From the NCBI GenBank assembly GCA_015654695.1, contig JAATGJ010000103.1, forward strand, positions 1-64,000: a stretch of DNA of 64,000 bases, read 5' to 3'. Both the position numbers and the translations under genes were made by a program. Source of the stretch: Chitinophagales bacterium. Its GTDB lineage: Bacteria > Bacteroidota > Bacteroidia > Chitinophagales > Chitinophagaceae. The notes beneath the pieces were generated by a model. The model had not been told where the DNA came from and searched no databases. It was given only the letters and a program-made list of their open reading frames with translations. Positions 55,849 through 64,000 of the stretch are shown here, piece after piece. How positions within the stretch are numbered: position 1 is the stretch's first letter; every line of letters starts with the position of its first letter.

Positions 55849-57882
55849 TCATCGTATCAGCGTGGTTGTTCCTTTTTGAAAAAATTTCTGACCTGTATCC
55901 CGGTATGTATAGCGCAGGAACCATACAAATACGCCGGGCGCCTGGAGTATGCCGCTTATTTTCCCATTCCATTTTTCCTGCCAGTTGCGGGTTGCAAAAA
56001 CCAATTGTCCCCAGCGGTTATACACTTTGAATTCAAGATCATCGGCTTTCAATGCATTGTTGGGGTATAGAAAATCATTCAGCCCGTCATTGTTGGGAGT
56101 AAAAGCAGTAGGCACCGCTATAAAGCAGTTGTCCAGTACACGCAATCTTTTGCTTGCACTGTCTGTACAGCCAAGTGCGTTGTTGGTTACTTTTAGTTTT
56201 ATTGTATAAAAGGATTCAATATTATTTTGCGGAAAAAACTGGGGACCCGGATCTTTTACATTACTTGAAGCGATAGTGGCAAAATTCCATTGCCAGTTAT
56301 CAATAAGGCCGGTACTGGTATCCTTTACCATCAGCGGGTCTTCCGGGCAAATGACATCCGGCATCTCGAATCCCGCTTTCACTTCATTATTCATTACAAT
56401 AGTATGGTTTGCCGTATCGCTGCATACGCCATTGCTTACTACCAGTTGCACCGTATTGGTACTGGTAGCAGAAAATATAATGGTATGAATTGGCGTAGCA
56501 ATATGCGTCGTATTGTTGAATGTCCAGTTCCATTTATTTACATCATGCGCACCATCATGCGCAAAGGTCAGTGTATTTAAGCGGCAGCCTAACTGGCTGG
56601 TATAAGTGAAAGCGGCTGAAACAGTATCTTCAGCCCTGAAAGGCAATGACTGTTGCGGCATTTCAATATTACATTCATCAATGATGGTAGATCCATCGGT
56701 ACCCGCTCTTAAGGTCAGTGTATAATTTCCTTTTGCAAAAACCGGTGTGGCAAAACGGACAGTAATAAAATCACTCAATCCATCTGTACAACTACCTGCC
56801 GCGCTGATAACCGTTACAGGAGCCGGCCCGGTTACAGTAAAATCAGTTCCATTAGCAGCTATCGAACTGCAGGTTATTCTTTTAGGAAAATATATTCTTA
56901 CGGAATCAGGCGCACAACCCACTCTGCCAATACTGTCAGCGAATATGGGTTGCGGTACAGCATAAAAGAAAGCAACCTGTTCACCGGCAGGAATGGAGCG
57001 GCCGCAATTATCCACTAATGAATTGCCATCAGTGCCATTATTGGAGATCAGTTGATAGTTGCCATTGGGCAGTGTACCGGCTAATGTAATAATGATCTCA
57101 TCAAAATCAAATCCGGCAGAACAATGGGTGGTAACAGCAGAGACAACCGTCGTAACGGCGGGAGAAATACTGAACTCACTGCCTGTAGCGGTAAGACTGT
57201 TGCATTTCATTTTTTTATTCAGCTTTAGCCTTAACGTTGTTCCGTTGCAATCAGGCTTTACATTCAACAGGTGGGGATCGATTGGATCCGTGATCACCGC
57301 TGTACCTCCGCCAAATGCTAATGTATAACCGCTTTGCCCATCCGTGAAATGACTAACCATTAATATATACTCATGTCCCTGGATAAGCGGCGGCATTTTT
57401 GCAAAGGTGGGTTTATTGGCAGCGGGATCAGATCCACATTCGATTCCATCCACACCGGCAATTGAGGCCCCGGTATTACCATAAGTGCCAGCCCAGTTAC
57501 CGGTTACGATTAAAGAACTATCCGTAAAGATATCACCAGGGTTGCGGCCGGTTATATTCCACAATTGCCAGTCGTAATCTTCATTTGCGGCAAGCGGGGT
57601 GATCAGGAAACCTAATGTACCGGCTGTATAGCAGGTGAACTTATAAAAGAAAGGATTTTTATTGGCATAACCTGTATTACCGCCGCCGGAGCAACCCGGA
57701 ACAACAATGTCATTGGTCCTGCATAAGGGGACTGTGTTTTGTGTAAAGGTGCTGGTACCACAAACTGGAAAGGCGGTAGCAGGCGTTTGGCCAAGAGTAG
57801 TACAGGTTTGCGCAAATAGCCGGGAAAACGGAGACAAGGTAAGGATGAGTAATAAGGGGATAACAGATCTTAATACGGCCAT
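55849..57882 (-). CDS. T9SS type B protein, shorter paralogue of the 1230-residue protein
   Basis: 677 residues from MAVLRSVIPLLLILTLSPFS (signal peptide). The frame is open to 57954, but the promoter box at 57887-57894 lies inside that extension, so 57882 is the start. The N-terminal head matches that of the 1230-residue protein (FPVCGTSTFTQNTVPLC, FFYKFTCYTAGTLGFLI, DYDWQLWNITGRNPGD). Only two or so Ig-type repeats follow, then a PKD-type unit (WQWNFATIASSN) and a type B sorting domain (FTPNNDGLNDFLYP, YNRWGQLVF, GTTTLIR). Difference in repeat number is the main divergence from its paralogue. Confidence 0.88.
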   Translation of the reverse strand: MAVLRSVIPLLLILTLSPFSRLFAQTCTTLGQTPATAFPVCGTSTFTQNTVPLCRTNDIVVPGCSGGGNTGYANKNPFFYKFTCYTAGTLGFLITPLAANEDYDWQLWNITGRNPGDIFTDSSLIVTGNWAGTYGNTGASIAGVDGIECGSDPAANKPTFAKMPPLIQGHEYILMVSHFTDGQSGYTLAFGGGTAVITDPIDPHLLNVKPDCNGTTLRLKLNKKMKCNSLTATGSEFSISPAVTTVVSAVTTHCSAGFDFDEIIITLAGTLPNGNYQLISNNGTDGNSLVDNCGRSIPAGEQVAFFYAVPQPIFADSIGRVGCAPDSVRIYFPKRITCSSIAANGTDFTVTGPAPVTVISAAGSCTDGLSDFITVRFATPVFAKGNYTLTLRAGTDGSTIIDECNIEMPQQSLPFRAEDTVSAAFTYTSQLGCRLNTLTFAHDGAHDVNKWNWTFNNTTHIATPIHTIIFSATSTNTVQLVVSNGVCSDTANHTIVMNNEVKAGFEMPDVICPEDPLMVKDTSTGLIDNWQWNFATIASSNVKDPGPQFFPQNNIESFYTIKLKVTNNALGCTDSASKRLRVLDNCFIAVPTAFTPNNDGLNDFLYPNNALKADDLEFKVYNRWGQLVFATRNWQEKWNGKISGILQAPGVFVWFLRYTYRDTGQKFFQKGTTTLIR

Positions 57883-57915
57883 GAAGCAAATATAAAAGTT
57901 TAGGTATAATGACAA
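57883..57915 (-). promoter_or_regulatory. Complete Bacteroidota promoter, leaderless start
   Basis: On the minus strand TTG (57913-57915) is followed by 18 bases, then TATATTTG (57887-57894), then 4 bases and the ATG at 57882. Both boxes and spacing fit the consensus, and the start point would fall next to the ATG. Confidence 0.65.
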
Positions 57916-57950
57916 CCGGATATGCTGATACGTTGCCTCATGCGAATCTT

Positions 57951-59051
57951 TCAATCAAGACGGTAAAGCTTGCCGGGTAAAGATACAACTGCGTTTTGCA
58001 ATTCTAAGCTCAATATGGCAGCGGCTACAGCACTGCTGCTCAGCCCGCTCCGCAGGTTGATCTCATCAATCGGCACCGTTTCTTTTTCTTTCAGGATGTC
58101 AACAATGACCCTCTCTTCTTTACTTAATTCAATGAAAAGTTGTTTCTGGTTCCGGGCCCCGGGCTTCGGCTTATTTTCCCAGCCCAGTATATCAATTAAC
58201 TCCTGCGCATCGGTTAATAAAACCGCTTTATTGTTTTTAATAAGATAATTGCAGCCCCCGCTTTTGCTATCCGTTACTTTTCCCGGGAAAGCGAATACAT
58301 CTTTATTATAACCATTCGCCAGTTCCGCCGTGATCATACTGCCGCCTTTAATTCCGGTTTCAATAACAATGGTAGCATCGCTCATCCCGGCTACTATGCG
58401 GTTGCGTGTGGGAAAATTATGTTTATCGGGTTGAGTACCACTTCTGAATTCTGTCAGCAATCCCCCATTTTGCCTGATCATATCTTTTGCGAGGCCTGTA
58501 TGTTGCATAGGATATACCTGGTCCAGTCCATGCGCCAGTACACCAATGGTGGACAAATTATTTTTAAGGGACGCTTTATGGGCGAGCCCATCAATGCCAT
58601 ACGCAAGACCGCTGATAACAAGCACATTGAATTCAGAGAGATCAGTAATTAATTTTTCAGCCTGCTGTTTGCCATAGTCTGTATGGTTCCGGGTGCCGAT
58701 GACGGCTATTATTTTTGATCCGTTCAGATCAGCTTCGCCTTTATAAAATAAAATAGTGGGGGAGTCATAACAATTCAGTAATCGTTTCGGGTATGCGGGG
58801 TCCGAAATGAAAAGCGGTTTGATCTTGTACTTTTCTATAAAAGCGATCTCTTCTTCCGCTGTTTTAAAATCAGAAAAGTCTTTGATACTATTCGCACGGA
58901 TAGCGCCAATACCTTCTATTTTTTCAAGGGCTGATCTTTTTGCTTTGAATATTTCCGCCGGTTCATAATGCTGCAATAATATCTTGGCCTGTACCGGGCC
59001 AATATTGGGGATAAGCGTTATTGCGATTTGGTATAGAAGTTCGTTATTCAT
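57951..59051 (-). CDS. dprA: DNA-processing protein DprA
   Basis: 366 residues. DprA loads RecA on incoming single-stranded DNA during transformation. An N-terminal helix-hairpin-helix region (PNIGPVQAKILLQHYE; EKIEGIGAIRANSI) precedes the Rossmann core (GTRNHTDYGKQQAEKL, SGLAYGIDGLAHKASL, GVLAHGLDQVYP, SGTQPDKHNFPTRNRI). A C-terminal winged-helix unit (VPIDEINLRSGLSSSAVAAAI) is present. The family length and all core motifs are intact. Its stop lies 68 bases before the start of the 677-residue type B gene on the same strand. Confidence 0.95.
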   Translation of the reverse strand: MNNELLYQIAITLIPNIGPVQAKILLQHYEPAEIFKAKRSALEKIEGIGAIRANSIKDFSDFKTAEEEIAFIEKYKIKPLFISDPAYPKRLLNCYDSPTILFYKGEADLNGSKIIAVIGTRNHTDYGKQQAEKLITDLSEFNVLVISGLAYGIDGLAHKASLKNNLSTIGVLAHGLDQVYPMQHTGLAKDMIRQNGGLLTEFRSGTQPDKHNFPTRNRIVAGMSDATIVIETGIKGGSMITAELANGYNKDVFAFPGKVTDSKSGGCNYLIKNNKAVLLTDAQELIDILGWENKPKPGARNQKQLFIELSKEERVIVDILKEKETVPIDEINLRSGLSSSAVAAAILSLELQNAVVSLPGKLYRLD

Positions 59052-59081
59052 TTCTCCTTTTTCAGCGGAGAAACAAACATA
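59052..59081 (-). promoter_or_regulatory. dprA -7 box and leader hairpin covering the Shine-Dalgarno
   Basis: TATGTTTG (59074-59081, minus strand) is an exact -7 box. The short predicted leader then reads TTTCTCC (59067-59073) and GGAGAAA (59051-59057, its last A being the A of the start codon), which pair around a 9-base loop and would bury the GGAG ribosome site. Confidence 0.5.
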
Positions 59082-59102
59082 AAGAAATAAACTACTGTTT
59101 CC

Positions 59103-61028
59103 TTACCGGCTTATCACTTTCATTTCCGTTCTCCTGTTCTTCGCCCTGCCTTCTTCGGTTTTGTTATCCGCCGCTGGTATTGTTTCACCATAACCTTTGG
59201 CGGTCAGCCTTTGTACAACAATCCCTTTTGAAACAAGGTAACTCACCACGGCTTTTGCACGATCGTTAGATAGCTTGAGGTTATCTGCCGGTTTGCCCTC
59301 ATTGTCCGTATGTCCGCTGATCTCGATCTTTAATGAGGGGTTATCTTTCAGCAACTGAACTATATTATCCAGTTCTCCCTGCGATTCGGTTTTCAGTTCA
59401 AATTTATTTACATCAAAGAATACATTGTTGAGTACAACAGCGGCATTCACTTCCAATGGCTGCAACGGAATATTTTTTTCGTAAAAAGAATCAGGCTGGT
59501 TTTTACTCAATAAAAAATTATCAGAATAAAATAAATAACCTTTACGGTTTACATTAAAAGCATAATCTTTTCCTACAGGTAATGTGATAAGATATTTGCC
59601 TTCTTCATCCGTCTGTACTTTTGAAACAATTTGTTTGGTAGCAAGATCGGTCAGTTCCATCGTGGAGGGTAATCCTTTTGTAGTTTTTTTATCAAACACC
59701 TGCCCTTTCACCCATAATGTTTTATAGGGCCGTACATCTTCCCTCAATTCAAAACTATAAATATCCATACCACCTTTGCTGTCGCTCCTGTCACTTGCAT
59801 AATAAGTTGTTTTGCCATCCGCCGCGATAAATAAACTTCCTTCATGCGTGATGGTATTGATAGGATAACCAAGATTAACGGGTACACTCCAGTCACCACC
59901 CGGACCTTTTCTTGTATAGAAAAGATCGGTCTCTCCATAGCCCGGCCAATTGTCGGAAGTGAAATAGAGAGTTTGATTATCGGCGTGTATAAAAGGAGAT
60001 TGTTCATCACCGGCGCTGTTTATAACCGGCCCAAGATTCTCCGGTGATCCCCATTTGCCATTCGCCTGTATATGGGATACGTAGATATCACTGCCGCCAT
60101 ACCCACCAAATCTCCTGCTGGCAAAATAAAGATCCTGTTTATCCGGTGACAAACAGGGTTGCGATTCCCACTGATCTGAATTGATCCTGCCGCCGAGATT
60201 GACGGCGCTGCTCCATCCATCGCCGGTGAAATACGAGATATAAATATCACAACTGCCAAAACCATCGGGACGGTTGCAACCGGTGAATACGAGCAATTGC
60301 CCGTCCTGTGAAATACTTTGCGCTCCTTCATTCTGTTCGGTATTCACTTCGCCTTCCATGGGTTTTGCTTTGTCCCAGTCTGCTGCATTTTTATTGCTGT
60401 AAAAAAAATCTTCATTAAATGAACCAAGCCTTCTTGTAAATACTAATTCTTTACCATCAATAGTGAGCGAGGGAAGATATTCAGACTCGGTGGAATTAAT
60501 ATTACCGCCCATATTTTTTGGTGAAAAAACATAATGCTTATTCGCATTCTTTTTTGCATAATCAACGGCAAACTCATAACAGCGTTTGCGGTATTCACAG
60601 GCTTTTAATGAAGTAGAATTTTTGGGAGATTTTTTGATCAGCATTTCGCTGATAGCGTCCAGTGCTTTTTCAAACTCACCCTGCCCGGCCAATTGGATAG
60701 AGTAGGGGAGTTTATATTCTATAGTATAATTTGTATCCTGGGGAAACGCCTTTTCATAATACTGTACGCTGCTTTTATAACTTTTCAATTGGCCATATAC
60801 ACCTGCCAGGGATAAATAAGCATCAAGGTATTTATTATCTATTTCTATACATTGTAACAGGAGACCGGCAGCATGGGTGAGGTTGCCGTCCTGCGCCCTT
60901 TCCATGGCCTGGTTATACAACTGTACAGCTTTCTTATTTACTTTACCCGGATCGTAAGTTTGTGCATACGAAATAAAGAAGTGAAAAACAAATAATACAA
61001 AAGATAAAAGGTATGGAAGGCGCTTCAT
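59103..61028 (-). CDS. OmpA-family TPR/beta-propeller protein, PorE-like architecture
   Basis: 641 residues. Order: signal peptide (MKRLPYLLSFVLFVFHFFISYAQ); TPR-like helices (about 30-135, YLDAYLSLAGVYGQLKSYKS); a PD40/WD40-like propeller (about 185-415: GQLLVFTGCNRPDGFG, QDLYFASRRFGGYGGSDIY, QTLYFTSDNWPGYGETDLF); a CarboxypepD-regulatory-like domain (about 435-520: VKGQVFDKKTTKGLP); and an OmpA-C peptidoglycan-binding domain (about 530-641: ISGHTDNEGKPADNLKLSNDRA). This four-part architecture is that of PorE in the T9SS, though several Bacteroidota paralogues share it. It probably links the outer membrane to peptidoglycan. It stands 51 bases upstream of dprA on the same strand. Confidence 0.85.
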   Translation of the reverse strand: MKRLPYLLSFVLFVFHFFISYAQTYDPGKVNKKAVQLYNQAMERAQDGNLTHAAGLLLQCIEIDNKYLDAYLSLAGVYGQLKSYKSSVQYYEKAFPQDTNYTIEYKLPYSIQLAGQGEFEKALDAISEMLIKKSPKNSTSLKACEYRKRCYEFAVDYAKKNANKHYVFSPKNMGGNINSTESEYLPSLTIDGKELVFTRRLGSFNEDFFYSNKNAADWDKAKPMEGEVNTEQNEGAQSISQDGQLLVFTGCNRPDGFGSCDIYISYFTGDGWSSAVNLGGRINSDQWESQPCLSPDKQDLYFASRRFGGYGGSDIYVSHIQANGKWGSPENLGPVINSAGDEQSPFIHADNQTLYFTSDNWPGYGETDLFYTRKGPGGDWSVPVNLGYPINTITHEGSLFIAADGKTTYYASDRSDSKGGMDIYSFELREDVRPYKTLWVKGQVFDKKTTKGLPSTMELTDLATKQIVSKVQTDEEGKYLITLPVGKDYAFNVNRKGYLFYSDNFLLSKNQPDSFYEKNIPLQPLEVNAAVVLNNVFFDVNKFELKTESQGELDNIVQLLKDNPSLKIEISGHTDNEGKPADNLKLSNDRAKAVVSYLVSKGIVVQRLTAKGYGETIPAADNKTEEGRAKNRRTEMKVISR

Positions 61029-61246
61029 GGATCAGAGTTATGGATGTATATAACGAAACTAAGTCAATTTTATTCCCCGTTAAGAACCGGTTTGGTTGAA
61101 AGATGCGGTTATGGCCTTAAAGGATGCTTTGCAAAAATAAGCATATGCCAGTAAGGGGATAAGACGGTAAGTATTGAATTCAATTACCATTTTCTTTCCG
61201 CTCTACCGTCTTCCGGGCAATAAATAATTTGTGAGACAGCCCTTTT

Positions 61247-61870
61247 TTATGGCACATTGATATACTTATGTATTTGCAGGCTCAGGTCCCATTTAGGATT
61301 AGCTTTGATATACTCAATAATTAACGGGGTTACCTGCGAAGCTTTATCCCATTCGGGTTGCAAATACAATTTACATTCAGGGGAAACAAGATCACCATAT
61401 TTTTCCGCCCAGTCAAAATCTGATTTATTAAAGATGATTATTTTTAATTCATTGGCTTGTAGTAATATTTCCGGTAAAGGGGCTTTGAATTTTTTAGGAG
61501 ATAAACAGATCCAGTTCCATGTTCCGCTTAATGGATGTGCGCCTGATGTTTCAATATTGGTTTTTAACCCAGCTTGTTGTAATTCTTTTGTCAGTTCATC
61601 TAAATTATGCATCAGCGGTTCGCCACCTGTAATCACAACAATTTCCGCAGGTGTTTTTTTTACTTCCGATACCAGGCTTCTGATTTCGTACTGCGGATGC
61701 TTCTCTGCATCCCAGCTATCTTTTACGTCACACCATACACAACCGACATCGCAACCACCAAGACGGATAAAATACGCAGCCCTTCCCTGGTGATAGCCTT
61801 CACCCTGTAATGTATAGAAATGCTCCATCACAGGCAATGTTGTTTCAATATAATCACTAACTTCTTTCAT
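61247..61870 (-). CDS. queE: 7-carboxy-7-deazaguanine synthase
   Basis: 207 residues. A radical SAM enzyme that converts carboxy-tetrahydropterin to 7-carboxy-7-deazaguanine in queuosine synthesis. The N-terminus EHFYTLQGEGYHQGRAAYFI is the QueE signature, and the cluster ligands are C40, C44 and C47 in GGCDVGCVWCDVKDSW. VVITGGEPLMH follows the usual SAM-binding position. The spacing CxxxCxxC is standard here. Other queuosine genes are not in the window. folD lies just upstream (32 bases), separated by a palindromic element that overlaps the folD stop. Confidence 0.93.
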   Translation of the reverse strand: MKEVSDYIETTLPVMEHFYTLQGEGYHQGRAAYFIRLGGCDVGCVWCDVKDSWDAEKHPQYEIRSLVSEVKKTPAEIVVITGGEPLMHNLDELTKELQQAGLKTNIETSGAHPLSGTWNWICLSPKKFKAPLPEILLQANELKIIIFNKSDFDWAEKYGDLVSPECKLYLQPEWDKASQVTPLIIEYIKANPKWDLSLQIHKYINVP

Positions 61871-61874
61871 AGGC

Positions 61875-61904
61875 TAATAACTCCCCTTTAGGGGCTGGAG
61901 GTTC
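61875..61904. repeat. Palindromic element at the folD/queE boundary
   Basis: The plus strand reads AACTCCCCTTTAGGGGCTGGAGGTT: CCCC (61883-61886) pairs with GGGG (61891-61894) around TTTA, and AACTCC opposes GGAGGTT. It overlaps the folD stop codon (61903-61905). Confidence 0.7.
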
Positions 61905-62778
61905 AGTTTTTTTGTTCGCAGGAAAGAAATGTATTCTTTAACAACGCAGCTATTGTCATTGGTCCTACGCCACCAGGCACCGGCGTTATCCATGAACATT
62001 TAGGCGATACTGCATCAAAATCAACATCACCCTTTAAACGGAAACCACTTTTCCTGCCGGCATCTTCCACTCTTGTTATGCCTACATCTATTACAACAGC
62101 CCCTTCTTTTACCATATCTTCTTTTACAAAATCAGGAATGCCGATAGCTGCTACTATAATGTCACCCTGCAAACAGATCTCTTTCAGGTTTTTGGTATGT
62201 GAATGGCAAATTGTAACCGTGCAATTACCCGGATTGCCGTTGCCGCTTAATAATATACTCATGGGGCGGCCAACAATATTGCTGCGGCCAAGTACGATGG
62301 CATGTTTTCCTTTGGTTTCTATTTTATAGTGTTCTAATAATAACATGATGCCGTAAGGTGTCGCTGGCAGAAAGGTGGGGATGCCTTCTACCATTTTACC
62401 AACGCTTACCGGGTGAAAGCCATCAACATCCTTGTCAGGGTCAATAGCGTTGATCACATTTTTAGAACTTATATGTTTGGGTAAAGGCAGTTGCACCAAT
62501 ATGCCTTCTACATCAGGATCATTATTGAGGTGTTCAATTTTTTCCAGCAACCTGTATTCTGAAATATCCTCTTCCATCCGGATCAGTGTGGAGGTAAAAC
62601 CTGTTTCTTCGCAGGCTTTTACTTTGGCGGCTACATACGTTTCGCTGGCGCCATTATTCCCTACCAGTATGGCAGCGAGGTGCGGTGATTTTTTTCCTTC
62701 GATAATTCTTTGCGCTATGGTGATCTTCAATTCGTCTTTGATCGCCTGTGCTGCCAGTTTTCCATCTAATATTTTCAT
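61903..62778 (-). CDS. folD: Bifunctional methylenetetrahydrofolate dehydrogenase/cyclohydrolase
   Basis: 291 residues from [16 protein letters not shown]. The frame is open to 62817, but a -7 box (62783-62790) lies inside that part, so 62778 is the start. The signatures [11 protein letters not shown] and [12 protein letters not shown] in [21 protein letters not shown] (cofactor) and [13 protein letters not shown] are all present. It supplies N10-formyl-THF, the donor required by the sugar N-formyltransferase at 32597. The last residues (CEQKN) and the stop come from the palindromic element. Confidence 0.96.
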   Translation of the reverse strand: MKILDGKLAAQAIKDELKITIAQRIIEGKKSPHLAAILVGNNGASETYVAAKVKACEETGFTSTLIRMEEDISEYRLLEKIEHLNNDPDVEGILVQLPLPKHISSKNVINAIDPDKDVDGFHPVSVGKMVEGIPTFLPATPYGIMLLLEHYKIETKGKHAIVLGRSNIVGRPMSILLSGNGNPGNCTVTICHSHTKNLKEICLQGDIIVAAIGIPDFVKEDMVKEGAVVIDVGITRVEDAGRKSGFRLKGDVDFDAVSPKCSWITPVPGGVGPMTIAALLKNTFLSCEQKN

Positions 62779-62790
62779 GGCGCAAACGTA
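62779..62790 (-). promoter_or_regulatory. folD -7 box directly before the ATG (leaderless)
   Basis: TACGTTTG (62783-62790, minus strand) is an exact TAnnTTTG and is followed by only 4 bases (CGCC) before the ATG. Confidence 0.55.
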
Positions 62791-62843
62791 CACAAAGTTT
62801 TTTATCCCGGTTAACAACTTAAAGGGTATAGAGTGTACTATAA

Positions 62844-62890
62844 TTTTGATCCCCGCACAAGCGTACGCTTATGCGGGGATCAAAAAAAAG
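62844..62890 (-). terminator. Bidirectional terminator hairpin
   Basis: TTTTGATCCCCGCA (62844-62857) pairs over 14 bp with TGCGGGGATCAAAA (62872-62885); the loop contains a second palindrome, AAGCGTACGCTT. A-rich and T-rich flanks on both sides would allow termination either way; it closes the delta-60 gene. Confidence 0.85.
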
Positions 62891-62924
62891 GCAGCCAACC
62901 GGGCTAAAACGGATCTCCTGGTTT

Positions 62925-64000
62925 TTACTTTACAAACTGTTTTTTATAACTGATAGTTTCTCCTTTGATCTCCAGGTAATACATTCCTTTGGCAAGACCC
63001 CGCATATCTATTGACAACGAACTGCTGCCTGCTGATACATCCCATTGCTGTTGCTTTACTATGCTTCCTTTGTTATCTATGATCTTCACCTGTAACCTTT
63101 CCCGCCTGTTAACTGTTATGGTCAGGTTGGCATCATTGATAACAGGATTGGGATAAAACAGAACTATATTCCTGCTCTTGTCAACGGGCAATACTATAAT
63201 GCGTGAATACGTGAAACGTGCATCCATGTCTTTTTGTTTCAAACGGTAATAAAGAATGGAAGCACCCAGCGACGTTGCATTGGGATCAGTGAAATTGTAA
63301 TAATGGATTCCGGTACTGTTAGCAGAAGCAACCGATCCAATGGAGGTATAGTTGCGGCCATCAGTGCTTCTTTCTACAATAAATTCCAGTGTCTTTACTT
63401 CATTTTCAGTTTTCCAGTTAAGCAGAGTATTTTGATTGACCAGTTTACCGGAAAAATCAAGAAGCTGTAAAGGCAAGGGCCCTGCAAGCGGCTCAGCTAC
63501 CACTGCAGCAGTAATGAAATCGAACCCTCCGGGTGTCAACACCCATCCCGCCATGTAAATACGATTGGAAGATATCGCCATTCCCGCCATGTGGTCATGG
63601 CTTCCCGGAGCGAAATCCAAAGTAACTTTCCCATCCCCGTCAAAGCTATTGTCAAGAGTTCCATTACTATTATAACGGGCGAGAATAAAGTCATCGGATG
63701 TATTGCGGGTTTCACCGGACATTACAATCTTTCCATTGCTTTGGATGTCTAATGAATAACCTTTGACACCTGTAGCGGCAGTTCCGTTCATATCCGTTGT
63801 TTGTTTCCCGTCGCCATCGAAACTATTATCTAAAGTTCCATCGCTGTTATAACGGGCCAGTGCAAAACTATTACCTGAGATCCCACCCGCAACGATCTTA
63901 CCATCGCTTTGGACTTTGATCGAAGAGATCCATTCAGCACTGCCAAAATCCGTGGTCACTATTCCATCTGCATCAAAACTGTTATCTATAGCTCCGGTGC
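62925..64000 (-). CDS. Delta-60 repeat T9SS type A secreted protein (5' partial)
   Basis: The frame runs off the window end without a start; a GTG at 63959 is not the true start because the repeat pattern continues upstream (IDNSFDADGIV). At least three delta-60-type repeats are visible, each with ARYNSDGTLDNSFDGDGK and followed by a strand with SNGKIVMSGET. A domain with LLDFSGKLVNQNTLLNWKT, typical before type A sorting domains, precedes the C-terminal 80 residues (VLFYPNPVINDANLTITV to GMYYLEIKGETISYKKQFVK), the T9SS type A sorting domain. A secreted beta-propeller-like repeat protein is likely. Its total length is unknown. Confidence 0.88.
   Translation of the reverse strand, partial: TGAIDNSFDADGIVTTDFGSAEWISSIKVQSDGKIVAGGISGNSFALARYNSDGTLDNSFDGDGKQTTDMNGTAATGVKGYSLDIQSNGKIVMSGETRNTSDDFILARYNSNGTLDNSFDGDGKVTLDFAPGSHDHMAGMAISSNRIYMAGWVLTPGGFDFITAAVVAEPLAGPLPLQLLDFSGKLVNQNTLLNWKTENEVKTLEFIVERSTDGRNYTSIGSVASANSTGIHYYNFTDPNATSLGASILYYRLKQKDMDARFTYSRIIVLPVDKSRNIVLFYPNPVINDANLTITVNRRERLQVKIIDNKGSIVKQQQWDVSAGSSSLSIDMRGLAKGMYYLEIKGETISYKKQFVK

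Overview
The window looks like a chromosomal segment of a Bacteroidota bacterium, most likely of the Chitinophagaceae/Chitinophagales (the phylum is well supported; the family is inference). The reasons are a full-length SprA translocon of the type IX secretion system (T9SS), many very large secreted proteins ending in T9SS type A or type B sorting domains, promoters with the Bacteroidota -7 box TAnnTTTG placed almost on the start codon, and a neighbourhood of typical Bacteroidota core genes (trpS, fabH, ruvA, pdeM with an Lhr-like helicase, lnt, guaB, dprA, queE, folD). No rRNA, tRNA, CRISPR array or complete mobile element was recognised.

Layout. 1-6801: 3' part of a giant T9SS type A adhesin-like protein (MopE-type metal-binding repeats, P-domains, Calx-beta, two HYR arrays). 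6890-7770: remnants of a sulfotransferase gene and an IS630-type transposase gene, both missing their N-terminal halves at one junction. 7931-11245: small secreted protein, deoxynucleoside kinase, trpS, XRE/S24 regulator with an operator-like inverted repeat. 11292-17021: DUF5916 outer-membrane protein, pdeM and the DEXH helicase. 17445-26589: fabH, ruvA, sprA. 26598-36968: a GT-C integral membrane glycosyltransferase facing a tight nine-gene sugar operon that ends at a strong terminator. 37442-38922: secreted hypothetical protein and an SDR dehydrogenase. 39012-47052: a tandem duplication giving two T9SS type B paralogues and a truncated second copy of an alpha/beta hydrolase gene, then lnt. 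47211-51547: DUF2339 membrane protein, TonB-family protein, 5'(3')-nucleotidase, guaB. 52041-61028: two further T9SS type B proteins, dprA, and an OmpA/TPR/beta-propeller protein of PorE-like architecture. 61247-64000: queE, folD and the 3' part of a delta-60-repeat T9SS type A protein.

How the genes fit together. The window holds both a T9SS component (SprA, perhaps a PorE-like anchor) and six proteins carrying T9SS C-terminal signals. The sugar operon combines formyltransferase, PLP aminotransferases, an ArnC-like glycosyltransferase and an ArnE/F-like small membrane protein, next to a PMT-type GT-C enzyme. Together they resemble the layout of the proteobacterial Arn (aminoarabinose) pathway, and I consider this the best candidate for an undescribed system here.

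A second theme is small palindromic or word-repeat elements. Several lie between genes, but at least three sit in frame inside conserved enzymes (two in the DEXH helicase, one in the alpha/beta hydrolase), and one supplies the folD stop codon.
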